NCBI RefSeq assembly: GCF_018294505.1
Contig: NC_057801.1
Coordinates: forward strand, 203,348,562-203,412,561
Origin: Triticum aestivum
Lineage: Eukaryota > Streptophyta > Magnoliopsida > Poales > Poaceae
Direction: 5' to 3'
Length of the DNA stretch: 64,000 nt
Below the pieces are notes generated by a model that saw only the letters and a list, made by a program, of their open reading frames with translations, searched no databases and had not been told where the DNA came from. Of the stretch, positions 1 to 9,630 are shown one piece after another. The translations under genes were made by a program, and so were the position numbers. The first letter of the stretch is position 1; each line of letters starts with the position of its first letter.

Positions 1-2
1 AG

Positions 3-404
3 TTGTTGACCAAATGGAGGTTGAGAACAATGGAGGCTGCCACAAACACTGCTGAGGCCAATGACCCTGTCTTGGCTGAAGATCATGTGGAGCCTGAAGC
101 TAATGTTGTGGCTGAAGCTAATGTGAATCCTGAAGATTCTGTGATGCCGGTCCCCACTGATGGTGCTATTCCTCCCCAAAGGCCTCACACTATGGAAACG
201 GCTTACAATCTTGAGCAGGAGTTTGTCGGATTACGGGTTCCGCAAACCCTTGAGAGGTTCGAACTCTGGGGTGCATGCAGAGATCTCAACCTACCCAGCC
301 TGCCTACTCGCGATCCTCCTAAGCCTAGCGCGTCAAGCTCGAAGAGACAAAGAGACACAACAATTTATATTGGTTTTGGCCACCGTTGTGGTGTAATACC
401 CTAA
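3..404 (+). CDS. Unrecognised partial ORF, acidic repeats
   Basis: An open frame of 133 codons touches the left edge, so its true start may lie outside the window. The N-terminal half is acidic and has imperfect repeats around the words EAN and EPEAN. The C-terminal third is basic and Ser/Arg-rich, ending in sequence that looks like run-on translation into the neighbouring LTR-like DNA. I do not recognise a domain. The frame stops where the text begins to resemble Triticeae gypsy LTR sequence (GGTGTAATACCC, GGTGTGGTGGATTGCC). The likeliest reading is the degenerate 3' end of a retroelement reading frame; a fragment of a captured gene cannot be excluded. Confidence 0.25.
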   Translation: MLTKWRLRTMEAATNTAEANDPVLAEDHVEPEANVVAEANVNPEDSVMPVPTDGAIPPQRPHTMETAYNLEQEFVGLRVPQTLERFELWGACRDLNLPSLPTRDPPKPSASSSKRQRDTTIYIGFGHRCGVIP

Positions 405-1590
405 TCCAGTGTGGTGTGGTGGATTGCCTCGGAGGGCTAAGGATGAACTAGTACAGTGGATGAACTAGCCTCAGGAGGTGAGGTGCTCTTGAGCTCGAGG
501 GAGCTGGTGTGGTGTGAGCTAGATCGACCTTCCTTTTTCCTCTATGGCGGTGGCTAGTCCTATTTATAGTGGCATTGGTCCTCTTCCCAAATGTTGGCGG
601 GAAGGGATCCCACAACAGCCGGATTTGAAAGGGGACAAGTAGTACACCTTATCCTGACAAAAGTAGTCTTCACCTACAAAAGCCTCTGGTCGTGACGTTG
701 CGGTGGGCTCGTCGATGACCTCCGTCCTGCCGTCCTGGCGGTCTTGGTCTTGTTGCACCAGAATGGAAACCTTTGGCTAATTCCTCGGGACTCCGCGCCT
801 GTGGCTTGCCTCCTTTGCACCGAAGAGGAAACCTATGCTCTGCGCCCACCTGGCGCCCTCCTGGCCTTGGTCGTCATGGCTCACGTCAGCTGAGCCTCAT
901 GAGGTAAACCTTGCATGGAACTCTCTGCCCCTCGGGAGCCAGCCTGAGGATGCCGATCCCTTCGAGGGTCTTGGCGTCGTTCGCCTCGCGAGGATTGGTC
1001 CCTAGCGAGGGTCTTGAGTTGTTGATGTTGAAGCTGGGCCGTACCAGGCCGCCGATGGAGCCATGCGGTGTGCCACAAGCAGGCAGGGCTGGATACCCCC
1101 ATATCCAGGACGCAGACAGTAGCCCCCAAGCCCAATCCATGCTCGGACTTGGCTTCGAGGCGAATCCAAAGGGCAAGGGTGGAGCGCCGAGGGCCCTAAC
1201 CGCCTGCGGCCTTGATGACGTGTGGCCATTGATGGGACGTGGGCGACTCCGCTTCCCCATGCTGCCTCGGCAACCATTCGACTTGACGGGACAATGCGGC
1301 ATGCAGATGGCCATGATGGCGCGAGGTCATGGAGGCCCGCGGTTGGCCTCCCTTGGCTATAAATGCGAGGGAGGGGCAGAGCCGCTCGCCCATCTCTCCT
1401 TCGTCTTGCTCTCGTCTGCTTCTCTCTTCTACATCTTGCTTCCATGGCGTCGCTGAGGAGGTTTTCAGCGGCCGAGAAGGGGAAGGCTTCCAAGTACGGG
1501 TCAGCCTCTCCGCCTCCTAAGAGGGGCCACGGCCATTCCCGCAAGCACCCAGCGGCTCCTGCGGTGGCTTCTAGGGGGCACGGGCTGCTA
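405..1590. repeat. Degenerate gypsy-LTR-like sequence
   Basis: No convincing gene lies here. The motifs at 384-440 (CCACCGTTGTGGTGTAATA…, GGTGTGGTGGATTGCC) resemble LTRs of abundant Triticeae gypsy families (I think of Fatima/Nusif, from memory only). The block is GC-rich and carries a TATA box at 1358, followed by a short ORF at 1444. Several long frames on both strands reflect the high GC content. The right edge at 1590 is the insertion point of element I; the 5 bases before it, TGCTA (1586-1590), would be its left target-site duplication. Confidence 0.4.
1358..1364 (+). promoter_or_regulatory. TATA box (TATAAAT)
   Basis: GGCTATAAATGCGAGG sits about 85 bp upstream of the ATG at 1444, with a C/T-rich leader between them. 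This is the spacing expected of a plant core promoter with a short 5' leader. It is probably a retroelement promoter, since the surroundings look LTR-derived. Confidence 0.45.
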
Positions 1591-1644
1591 TGTCTTGAGC
1601 TTGCGTTGGTTTTCCTTAAAGAGGAAAGGGTGATGCAGCAATAG
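1444..1644 (+). CDS. Short basic ORF truncated by element I
   Basis: The first ATG downstream of the TATA box at 1358 opens a 66-codon frame. It starts MASLRRFSAAEKGKASK and is rich in Lys, Arg, Pro and Ser. Only residues up to about 49 belong to the original frame; the rest is read through the left end of element I, which begins at 1591. The Arg/Lys-rich start with an AAEKGK motif resembles the start of accessory proteins encoded antisense in the 3' part of Tat-type gypsy elements, but this is a weak resemblance. Treat it as a truncated ORF of unknown function. Confidence 0.3.
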   Translation: MASLRRFSAAEKGKASKYGSASPPPKRGHGHSRKHPAAPAVASRGHGLLCLELALVFLKEERVMQQ

Positions 1645-2208
1645 TAGCGTAAGTATTTCCCTTAGTTTTTGAGAACCAAGGTATCTATCTAGTAGGAGGC
1701 TCCTCAAAAGTCCCACGCACCTACACAAACAAGAACTCGCAACCAACGCAATAAAGGGTTGTCAATCCCTTCATGGCCACTTGCGAAAGTGAGATCTGAT
1801 AGAGATAATATGATAAGATAAATATTTTTGGTATTTTTATGATATAGATTGGAAAAGTAAAGATGCAAATAAATGTAGATTGGAAGCTTATATGATAAAA
1901 GATAGACCCGGGGGCTATAGGTTTCACTAGTGGCTTCTCTCAAGATAGCATAACTATTACGGTGGGTGAACAAATTACTGTCGAGCAATTGATAAAAAAG
2001 CGAATAATTATGAGATTATCTAGGCATGATCATGTATATAGGCATCACGTCCGTGACAAGTAGACTGATTCCTGCCTGCATCTACTACTATTAGTCTACA
2101 CATAGATCGCTATCCAGCATGCATCTGGAGTATTAAGTTCATAAAGAACAGAGTAACACATTAAAAAAATATGACATGATGTAGAGGGATAAACTCATGC
2201 AATATGAT
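1591..2208 (-). repeat. Element I 3' LTR, distal part
   Basis: This is the outer 618 bp of the LTR, starting TGTCTTGAGCTTGCG on the plus strand. The last five bases, ATGAT (2204-2208), are the target of element H and are repeated at 8661-8665. The text reads continuously across H: …CATGCAATATGAT then ATAAACCCCATC. With the proximal part at 8666-9614 the LTR totals about 1567 bp. No gene is present. Confidence 0.75.
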
Positions 2209-3245
2209 TGTTGACACCAGATTTTGGCACAGTCAAGAACTTATTTAAAATGGCCTCAAATGGAGAAGTGTTCTACATGAAAAAGTTGCGTATTGTCGAT
2301 ACGAACATCTTTGACGTTTGGGCCATCGCCATCTGCTCTCATCTCGAAGGCCGACGTTGTGTTCGAAATACTGAGATTTTGTATTCAGAACACTATTCGG
2401 CACATTACGCCCCCAAGACTGCCTCGTATGGAAAAATGATCTATGTGGATTGTCTTCGTCTCGTCGAAATGATCGATTTTGATATAAGAACCGTTCCAAT
2501 CCGAGTTCGTATGAAAAAGTTAGAGCCATCCGAATACAGAACTATCACGAGCCAAAACTGGCGCGCCCCACCAGACACCATGTCTGATGGGTAGCGCGAA
2601 TAACAGCCTGTGTTGCATGAGCGATTTGACCCTCAAGATGAACTCTAATCAAAAAACGTTAAACAAAAAAGTTGTTCGTCTCGTCGAAACGGTCAAGATT
2701 GCTTTTGGGATCGTTTCCATCTGAGGTCGTTTACCACCTCAAAAGTTACCCGCAAGGTGCAGCCAGTTTAAACCGAACAGTTTTGGAAAGTTCGGACAAA
2801 ACCAATCCGAATTTGACTAGGGTTTTGGACGTGAATCCAAGCCTTTTCGTTGCATGGGAAGTCCAGCCGCCTCTTATATACCTGAGGGGTGATGGACGAT
2901 TGAACAACACACAATCAATCAATCAATCTACTACTTTTCCGTGTTCATCTACTTTTATCTCTCCCCTTGTATCTTTCTTCTCGTTCTTCGTCGTTCTTCA
3001 AGATTTGAGGCTGCGAATCCACGAGGCTCTAGGGGTGGTAAGACCGACCTCGAGCAGCCAATCATCGCCGCGAGCCCTGACGGGGTCCCTCCCGGGCGAG
3101 CGGGGCGTCTGGTCCCAAAAGCGCAGGCTTGCTGTCTTGCGTATCGCGCTGGAAGTCGGCCTCCCGCGGTGTGAGTTGCGGAGCATCTCCCTCGGCGCCG
3201 CGGGTACACATCGACGTGTTCGTGTGACGCGTTCCAGCGTCAACA
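2209..3245 (+). repeat. Element H 5' LTR
   Basis: The LTR is 1037 bp with the terminal inverted repeat TGTTGAC…GTCAACA. A TATA box sits at 2874. The 3' third is GC-rich. ORFs that can be drawn through it (for example near 2672-3346) follow LTR sequence duplicated at 8120-8755 and are not genes. Confidence 0.9.
2874..2880 (+). promoter_or_regulatory. LTR TATA box of element H
   Basis: CTCTTATATACC is conserved in both LTRs (also at 8289-8295). It stands about 370 bp before the LTR end, a plausible position for the U3/R promoter of the element. Confidence 0.55.
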
Positions 3246-3252
3246 CACTTTT

Positions 3253-3270
3253 TGGTGACTCCGCTGGGGA
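3253..3270 (+). promoter_or_regulatory. Primer-binding site of element H
   Basis: TGGTGACTCCGCTGGGGA begins 8 bases after the LTR end. It starts with TGG, the complement of a tRNA CCA tail, and is the expected minus-strand primer site. It differs from the tRNA-Met site used by elements A, B and E. I do not assign the tRNA. Confidence 0.65.
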
Positions 3271-3347
3271 CGAAGCTTCGAACGGTCTCCAGCCCGTTCT
3301 TGCTACGAAGAGATCGTCATCAAGTTGCTGCAATCTACAAAGGTAAT

Positions 3348-6300
3348 ATGAATACCCAATTCCCCTTTGTAGATGCAAATAATCCATATGTTGTTGCTGG
3401 ATCACCTATTGAGCATAATGTATCGGCTAGCCCTAGTTTTATCAATCATGCATCTAGTTATGTGCAAGGGCCGATGCAAAACAATCTTCATGTTTCAAAT
3501 TCTTATAAATTTAGCAACATGCAACATATGTATCCCAACTCCCATGCATCGGCAACCCCACAAATTCATATGCCGATGAGCAACATGATGAGTTCGATTA
3601 ATCAATTTGAAACACCCCAAGTTAGAATTTCCAATGCCATACAAGAAAGTGTTTCACCCTTTTATTCATCGGTAGCTAATGTGCAATATAGTAATCCAAC
3701 CATGCCGATGAATGAGAGAATTGGCCATGCTACTAATGGCTATTTGGCTAGTTACTCTCAACTGTCATATGCTACACCTCATGTTAGTAATTCTTCGGCA
3801 CCATACACAACTGTAGATGCTCATAATTCGGCTTCACACCTTCCTGGTTATAGCCGAATGATTGTAAATTTTACAGGAGCGGTTGTGCCCAACATTGTAG
3901 AAGATGAGGTAGTGGTGGCTGCATTGAAGAGTTTAGCCAAAAATAAGAGAATTAGTGCTCTTTGCCTTGAACAACATGAAAAGGGGCTATTTCCTGATTA
4001 TGCCGCAATAAAAGCTAGAGTTTTGCAAGAAGATGAATCTTTGCCAATTGATAAAATTGGCGAGCAAAAGTATGGTCTTACAACACTGCATATGCCTTCA
4101 CCTAGCACTACATCATATTATACACCCCCTACACAATTGCAAAATTTCGGCAACACCCGTGCGACATTGCCGAAAGAATCTAAAAGCATTGGGGGGCAAT
4201 CGTATCCAGAGTGGGCTGAAATTGAGAAAAAGCTTAAAGCCAATTTTGCCGCTCGCCGTCAGAAACAAATAGAAAAAGAATTGGCTCAGATAAAAGAAGC
4301 ATTGCCAGTTGGTACTATCAATGAAAAGAAGGATGATTCGGAACATGAAAGTGCTTCGGTTGAAAAAGCCGAATCAAGTAGTATATATTCTGAATCCATC
4401 AAATCCAACGAGGCAAGCATTATTGAGAAAGGGCATGGCAAGCATAGGAAAACAACGGTGCTTGATTTTTCTAAAGTTAATGGAACCTACTTCCTGCCCT
4501 ATGAGTTCCGTGCCGTAGAAATTGACAAGCTTCAAGGACAAGAACAAGTAGCCGAACAAAGTTCGGCCGACAAAAATCTTCAAAGCAATGATGCACGGAT
4601 TGAGGAAAAAGATGATGACAAGGTGTTGGGGAGCCATCCAAAGACGGAGCAAGATGTTCTTCAAATGGCACCACTATCATGCTCTCCCAACATATTTGAA
4701 GAGGTATGCATAGCGAGTAATTTACCTATTTTCAGATTTGGTCGGAACTTCATTATTGATGCATCTATAAGAAATGTTCTCATAAGTAATTTTGAAAGAC
4801 CAATGAGGAGGGGTAATTTACTTGTTAGCAGTAAAATTGTTATAGAACATATCGGTCAACCCATTGCACCATTTATAAAGACTGATAATGACTTATTGTT
4901 ACAGCCAAAGCTTTTCCCGTTGCTTTCTCTAAAGTTCGTATCTAGTTGGGTAGCTTTGCTTATTTCTTACTTGGCTTACACTTGGTCTCAACTGAGACAT
5001 GTATGTTCTAAATATCTTCGTTTCAGAAATTTAAAGCCAAGGTTAAATTCTATTGAGAAAACCGATGCTAATATAATATCATATCCAAAGACATCGGAGA
5101 TAGAGTGGAAAACACAATGCATAGCCGAATGGGGAGATTCCAAATCTGAACCATTTGTTTGCTTATCTCCAAAGCCGTTCAAACAGCAAGATCGGCTAGG
5201 AAACAAGAAGTATACTTTCAATTCAAGCATGTGTGATAAAATATTTGATTTATTGCTGAAAAATAATTACATTACAATTCTTGATCACCATGTTAAGCCA
5301 TCAATCCAAGGACGAATGTATTGTAAGTTGCATGATTCGTCCAAGCATAATTGTGAGGATTGCAACATGTTTCGTCAAATAGTTAAATCGGTCATTGAAA
5401 AAGGACGATTGAAGTTTATTGAAACACCAAGAGATGACCAGTCTATTCCGATTGGTCCCGATGGCAAAAAGTTTTTACATCGGCTGCTTCAAGCCGATCC
5501 ATTTAAAAAGAATGTAAAAGCTGTAGGTGATGGGATCAAGCTTTCAAGTAAAGAAGTTGGTGAAGAGCATAACGAGCATAATCTTGAGGGCGGGAGTTCC
5601 ATCGAAGCTACAATGAAGACGCCAAGGACTAGGGGGCAGCAAGCAAATCTAATGATCGATGAAAGCAAACCAAAAGAAAACAAAGGTCGGAATAAGCGCA
5701 AGTGTAAGAGATCAAAAATCACCTTTGCTGAACTATTGGATAAATATCAAAAGAAGAGTGAAGAGAAGAATGCTTATCGGCCAAATCATGCAAAGAAACC
5801 AAGATCACCCCCAAGGCGCAAATATGAGGATTGATATTGGCAAAGTGATAATTTTAATGCAACATATTCATATCCTTATTTTGGGCCGCTGATGCCAATG
5901 CCGTGGATACCTCACTATGCTCATATAGATACATATTCATCATGGGACAGGTATGATACAAGGGTACATTCTCCATCTTATTCTAGACCATCTCACCAAT
6001 ACTATGCAGCTCCAAGGAGATCAACATTTGAACAATCACGCGTCAAAGACCGTTTCAATCATAAGGAATTGGTCCAGAGCTCAAGAGAGAAGAAAGAGGT
6101 GGTAAAGCAAGTTTACCGCGTGAAAAGAGATGGTCGTAAGTGTGCTGCTTCAGATTTGATCTCAAATAACGAAGAGCCAATTAAAGTGTTGACATTGGCT
6201 ACAAAAGGCAAAGAAGTGAAGCAATCAACTGATAAAAATCAGAGTGCCAAATCAGAAGAAAAGAAGTTGAGGGTGCACAAGGCCCAAAAAGAGTTGCCAT

Positions 6301-6713
6301 TGGTTGAAACAAAATCATAGCCGAGATGCCCACTCGGTTTATCGTATTGGCAAAAGAAAAAATTACAAAATCTTAGTGCACAAGAGCTGAAAAACAAGAA
6401 GATGGCATGGGTTCCCAAGAAGATCAATCAACACAAAAATGATGTGCATGCTTCTGTTGCAACAAGTACAATAAAAGTGAAGAAGGGAAATAATGAAAGC
6501 AACAAACAATTAAGCCAAAGGTGCGCATCACAACATCAAAATCTTCGGTTAGCACATCATCCATTTTCTTCAACCATGTCGTTGATGCCTTTGCCATGGA
6601 ATTCATCCCTAGGTATGATCAAGTACCCTCCATTGATTTATTTTGATCCATGGATGCAACATAATTTTCTATATCATGAGAGAGTATTACCAAATTACCA
6701 TACATTTGGTTAG
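3348..6713 (+). pseudogene. Gag-like polyprotein of element H, two nonsense codons
   Basis: One frame runs from the first ATG after the primer site (MNTQFPFVDANN) to a stop at 6711-6713, broken only by TGA at 5832-5834 and TAG at 6318-6320. Sequence after each stop continues the same protein style in the same frame, so these look like point mutations. From N to C: an Asn/Ser/Tyr/Met-rich low-complexity region (about 190 residues); a charged, coiled-coil-like stretch with EWAEIEKKLKANFAARRQ near 4210-4260; a hydrophobic segment near 4913-4970; then KYTF…CDKIF and a Cys/His cluster YCKLHDSSKHNCEDC near 5318-5365, followed by EKGRLKF. That last block matches the conserved gag region of many grass gypsy elements (CKFH…H…DC…FR). 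The tail is basic. Virion assembly and RNA packaging is the inferred role. Confidence 0.75.
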
Positions 6714-7606
6714 TTACATTGTTGCTAATACAAAGGGGCCGAAATATTTTATTCCTATTTTATTTGTTTATTTCGGCTATACATACTTTGGTGGGTGAAT
6801 TCTACATGGACCTCATGTTAATGGCTGATATTTATCTATTGCCCTAAGAATATGTCAAAGCATGGCCGGTGTAGTATCCTAACATCGTCATTAGTTCAAT
6901 TGGAGACCAAAACAAGCCTTATGCCACTTAAAATATTTTTACACAATAATCAAAGCCAAATATAAAATTTCTTCGGTTTGGAGCTTTTGGTTGCTATAGG
7001 TGCTATACAGATTGAGGCTTTCAGTGATTCGTTATAAGTAGTACAAAAAATATCCAAGGGTTATCAATGTTTTGACGAGTCACTTATAGTTTATCTTAAG
7101 GTATGTCTAGATGCAAAATTACCTTGGGTTGCTATAAAATTGTTCATATTTCTAGACATGACAATTTGAAAGAGTTGGCACAGCAAGCATCCGGCTACTA
7201 TGTTAATCATGGTGTGTTGCATTTATATCAATAGCCGATGCTTAGTCTCGTCAGAATAGGTAAGGCCGAACCGAAGTCCACCGCTTCGGCCACTAATGAA
7301 TTTTTCTTATACAAGCGAAAATAAGGATTGGAGAAAGTTTATTATTGATTATCAGCAAAATCCTAGCAAAAGGGTGAATAATATGGTTCCGAGGATGACC
7401 TTGAAATACATATCTATGGGACTTTATCATCGGATTGTTAAGGAAGTTGAGAAAGTTTCACCCAAGCTTGCGTCAAAATATTCACACAAGCAATGGCCGA
7501 TATAAACTTATCGTCCTAAGAATATGCCAAAATGGCCGATGGAGTGTTGACATCGTCCTTAGAGCAAGCTATATGCAAGTTATTTTTCGGCACACAGGCT
7601 TTGCCG
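6714..7606 (+). other. Non-coding 3' internal region of element H
   Basis: This stretch is AT-rich, with stop codons in every plus frame and no retroelement enzyme motif. A short frame at 7296-7505 has no recognisable domain. It may hold packaging or export signals, but nothing specific is visible. Confidence 0.6.
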
Positions 7607-7620
7607 AAAAACAGGGGGGC
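7607..7620 (+). promoter_or_regulatory. Polypurine tract of element H
   Basis: AAAAACAGGGGGGC lies three bases before the 3' LTR. It is the purine run expected to prime plus-strand DNA synthesis. Confidence 0.65.
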
Positions 7621-7623
7621 ATG

Positions 7624-8660
7624 TGTTGACACCAGATTTTGGCACAGTCAAGAACTTATTTAAAATGGCCTCAAATGGAGAAGTGTTCTACATGAAAAAG
7701 TTTCGTATTGTCGATACAAACATATTTGATGTTTGGGCCATCACCATCTGATCTCATCTCGAAGGCCGAAGTTGTGTTCGAAATACTGAGATTTTGTATT
7801 CAGAACACTATTCGGCACATTACGCCCCCAAGACTGCCTCGTATGGAAAAATGATCTACGTGGATTGTCTTTGTCTCGTCGAAACGATCAGTTTTGATAT
7901 AAGAACCGTTCCAATCCGAGTTTGTATGCGAAAGTTAGAGCCATCCGAATACGGAACTATCACGAGCCAAAACTAGCGCGCCCCACCAGACACCCTGTCT
8001 GATGGGTAGCGCGAATAATAGCCTGTATTGCACGAGCGATTTGACCCTCAAGATGAACTCTAATCAAAAAACATTAAACATAAAAGTTGTTCTTCTCGTC
8101 GAAATGGTGAAGATTCCTTTTGGGCTCGTTTCCATCTGAGATCGTTTACCACCTCAAAAGTTACCCGCAAGGTGCAGCCAGTTTAAACCGAATAGTTTTG
8201 GAAAGTTCGGACAAAACCAATCCGAATTTGACTAGGGTTTTGGACGTGAATCCAAGCCTTTTCCTTGCATGGGAAGTCCAGCCGCCTCTTATATACCTGA
8301 GGGGTGATGGCCGATTGAACAACACACAATCGATCAATAAATCTATTACTTTTCCGTGTTCATCTACTTTTATCTCTCCCCTTGTATCTTTCTTCTCGTT
8401 CTTTGTCGTTCTTCAAGATTTGAGGCTGCGAATCCACAAGGCTCTAGGCGCGGTAAGACCGACCTCGAGCAGCCAATCGTTGCCGCGAGCCCTGACGGGG
8501 TCCCTCCCGGGCGAGCGGGGCGTCTGGTCCCAAAAGTGCCGGCTTGCTGTCTTGCGTATCGCGCTGGAAGTCGGCCTCCCGCGGTGTGAGTTGCGGAGCA
8601 TCTCCCTCGGCGCCGCGGGTACACATCGACATGTTCGTGTGACGCGTTCCAATGTCAACA
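7624..8660 (+). repeat. Element H 3' LTR
   Basis: This LTR has the same length (1037 bp) and ends as the 5' LTR, with scattered substitutions between the two copies. It is followed directly by the target duplication ATGAT at 8661-8665 and then by the remainder of element I's LTR. Confidence 0.9.
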
Positions 8661-8665
8661 ATGAT

Positions 8666-9614
8666 ATAAACCCCATCTTTTTATCCTCGATGGCAACAAT
8701 ACAATACATGCCTTGCTGCCCCTGCTATCACTGGGAAAGGACACCGCAAGATTGAACCCAAAGCTAAGCACTTCTCCCATTGCAAGAAAGATCAATCTAG
8801 TAGGCCAAACCAAACTAATAATTCGAAGAGACTTGCAAATATAACTTAATCACCCGTAAAAGAATTCAGAGGAGATTGAAATATTTCTCATAGATAAACT
8901 TGATCATAAACCCACAATTCATCGGATCTCGACAAACAGACCACAAAAAGAGTTACATTCAATAGATCTCCAAGAAGATCGAGGAGAACTTTGTATTGAG
9001 AATCAAAGACAGAGAAGAAGCCATCTAGCTAATAACTATGGACCCGAAGGTCTGTGGTAAACTACTCACAACTCATCGGAAGGGCCTTGGAGATGATGTA
9101 GAGGCCCTTCGTGATCGATTCCCCTTCCGGCGGAGCACCGGCGAAGGCTCCAAGATGGGATCTCGCGGATATAGAAGGTTACAGCGGTGAATATAGTTTT
9201 TCGTGGTGATCCTCGATGGTTTTGGGGTACATGGGTATATATAGGAGGAAGAAGTAGGTCGGTGGATGCTCGAGGGGCCCACGAGGGTGGGGGGAGCGCC
9301 CACCTGTAGGGGGCGCGTCAAGCACCCTCATGGCCGCCTCCTCTGTTGCTTGACGTCCACTCCAAGTCCCCTGGATCACGTTTGTTCCAAAAAGATCGCT
9401 CCCGAAGGTTTCATTCCATTTGGACTCCGTTTGATATTCGTTTTCTTCGAAACACTAAAATAGGCAAAAAAACAACAATTCGGGTTGAGCCTCCGGTTAG
9501 TAGGTTAGTCCCAAAAATGATATAAAAGTGCAAAGTAAAGCCGATAAACATCCAAAACGGGTAATATAATAGCATTGAACAATCAAAAATTATAGATACG
9601 TTGGAGACGTATCA
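8666..9614 (-). repeat. Element I 3' LTR, proximal part
   Basis: This continues the LTR from 2208 across element H. On the minus strand it begins TGATACGTCTCCAACG (ending at plus 9614). A TATA-like run lies at 9236-9243 on the minus strand, followed by a GC-rich segment. No gene. Confidence 0.8.
9236..9243 (-). promoter_or_regulatory. LTR TATA box of element I
   Basis: GGGTATATATAGGAGG on the plus strand reads CCTATATATACCC on the minus strand. It is positioned upstream of GC-rich LTR sequence, as expected of an LTR core promoter. Confidence 0.5.
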
Positions 9615-9630
9615 AGCATCCCCAAGCTTA
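9615..9630 (-). promoter_or_regulatory. Polypurine tract of element I
   Basis: The minus strand reads TAAGCTTGGGGATGCT directly before the LTR start. Near copies of the same motif occur inside the element at about 11698 and 11751, and a related tract precedes the LTR of element G. Confidence 0.65.

Larger units (their letters stand above)
2209..8660 (+). mobile_element. Element H: gag-only gypsy derivative
   Basis: This is a complete 6452-bp LTR retrotransposon inserted in the LTR of element I. Both LTRs are 1037 bp, begin TGTTGACACC and end GTCAACA. The 5-bp target duplication ATGAT flanks it (2204-2208 and 8661-8665). A primer site follows the 5' LTR and a polypurine tract precedes the 3' LTR. 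The only coding content is one long gag-like frame (3348-6713); no protease, RT, RNase H or integrase motif is visible in the remaining 0.9 kb. It is therefore non-autonomous and would need enzymes in trans. By eye the LTRs differ by several dozen substitutions and no net indel, so it is not a very recent insertion. Confidence 0.9.

Noticed and set aside
2672..3346. 224-aa ORF across the 5' LTR of H
   Set aside because: It is repeated in the 3' LTR (8120-8755) because LTRs are duplicated, and it spans the TATA box and LTR end. It is not a separate gene.
3252..3347. Upstream extension of the H gag frame starting at TTG
   Set aside because: The frame is open, but it overlaps the primer-binding site. 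The first ATG at 3348 is the natural start.
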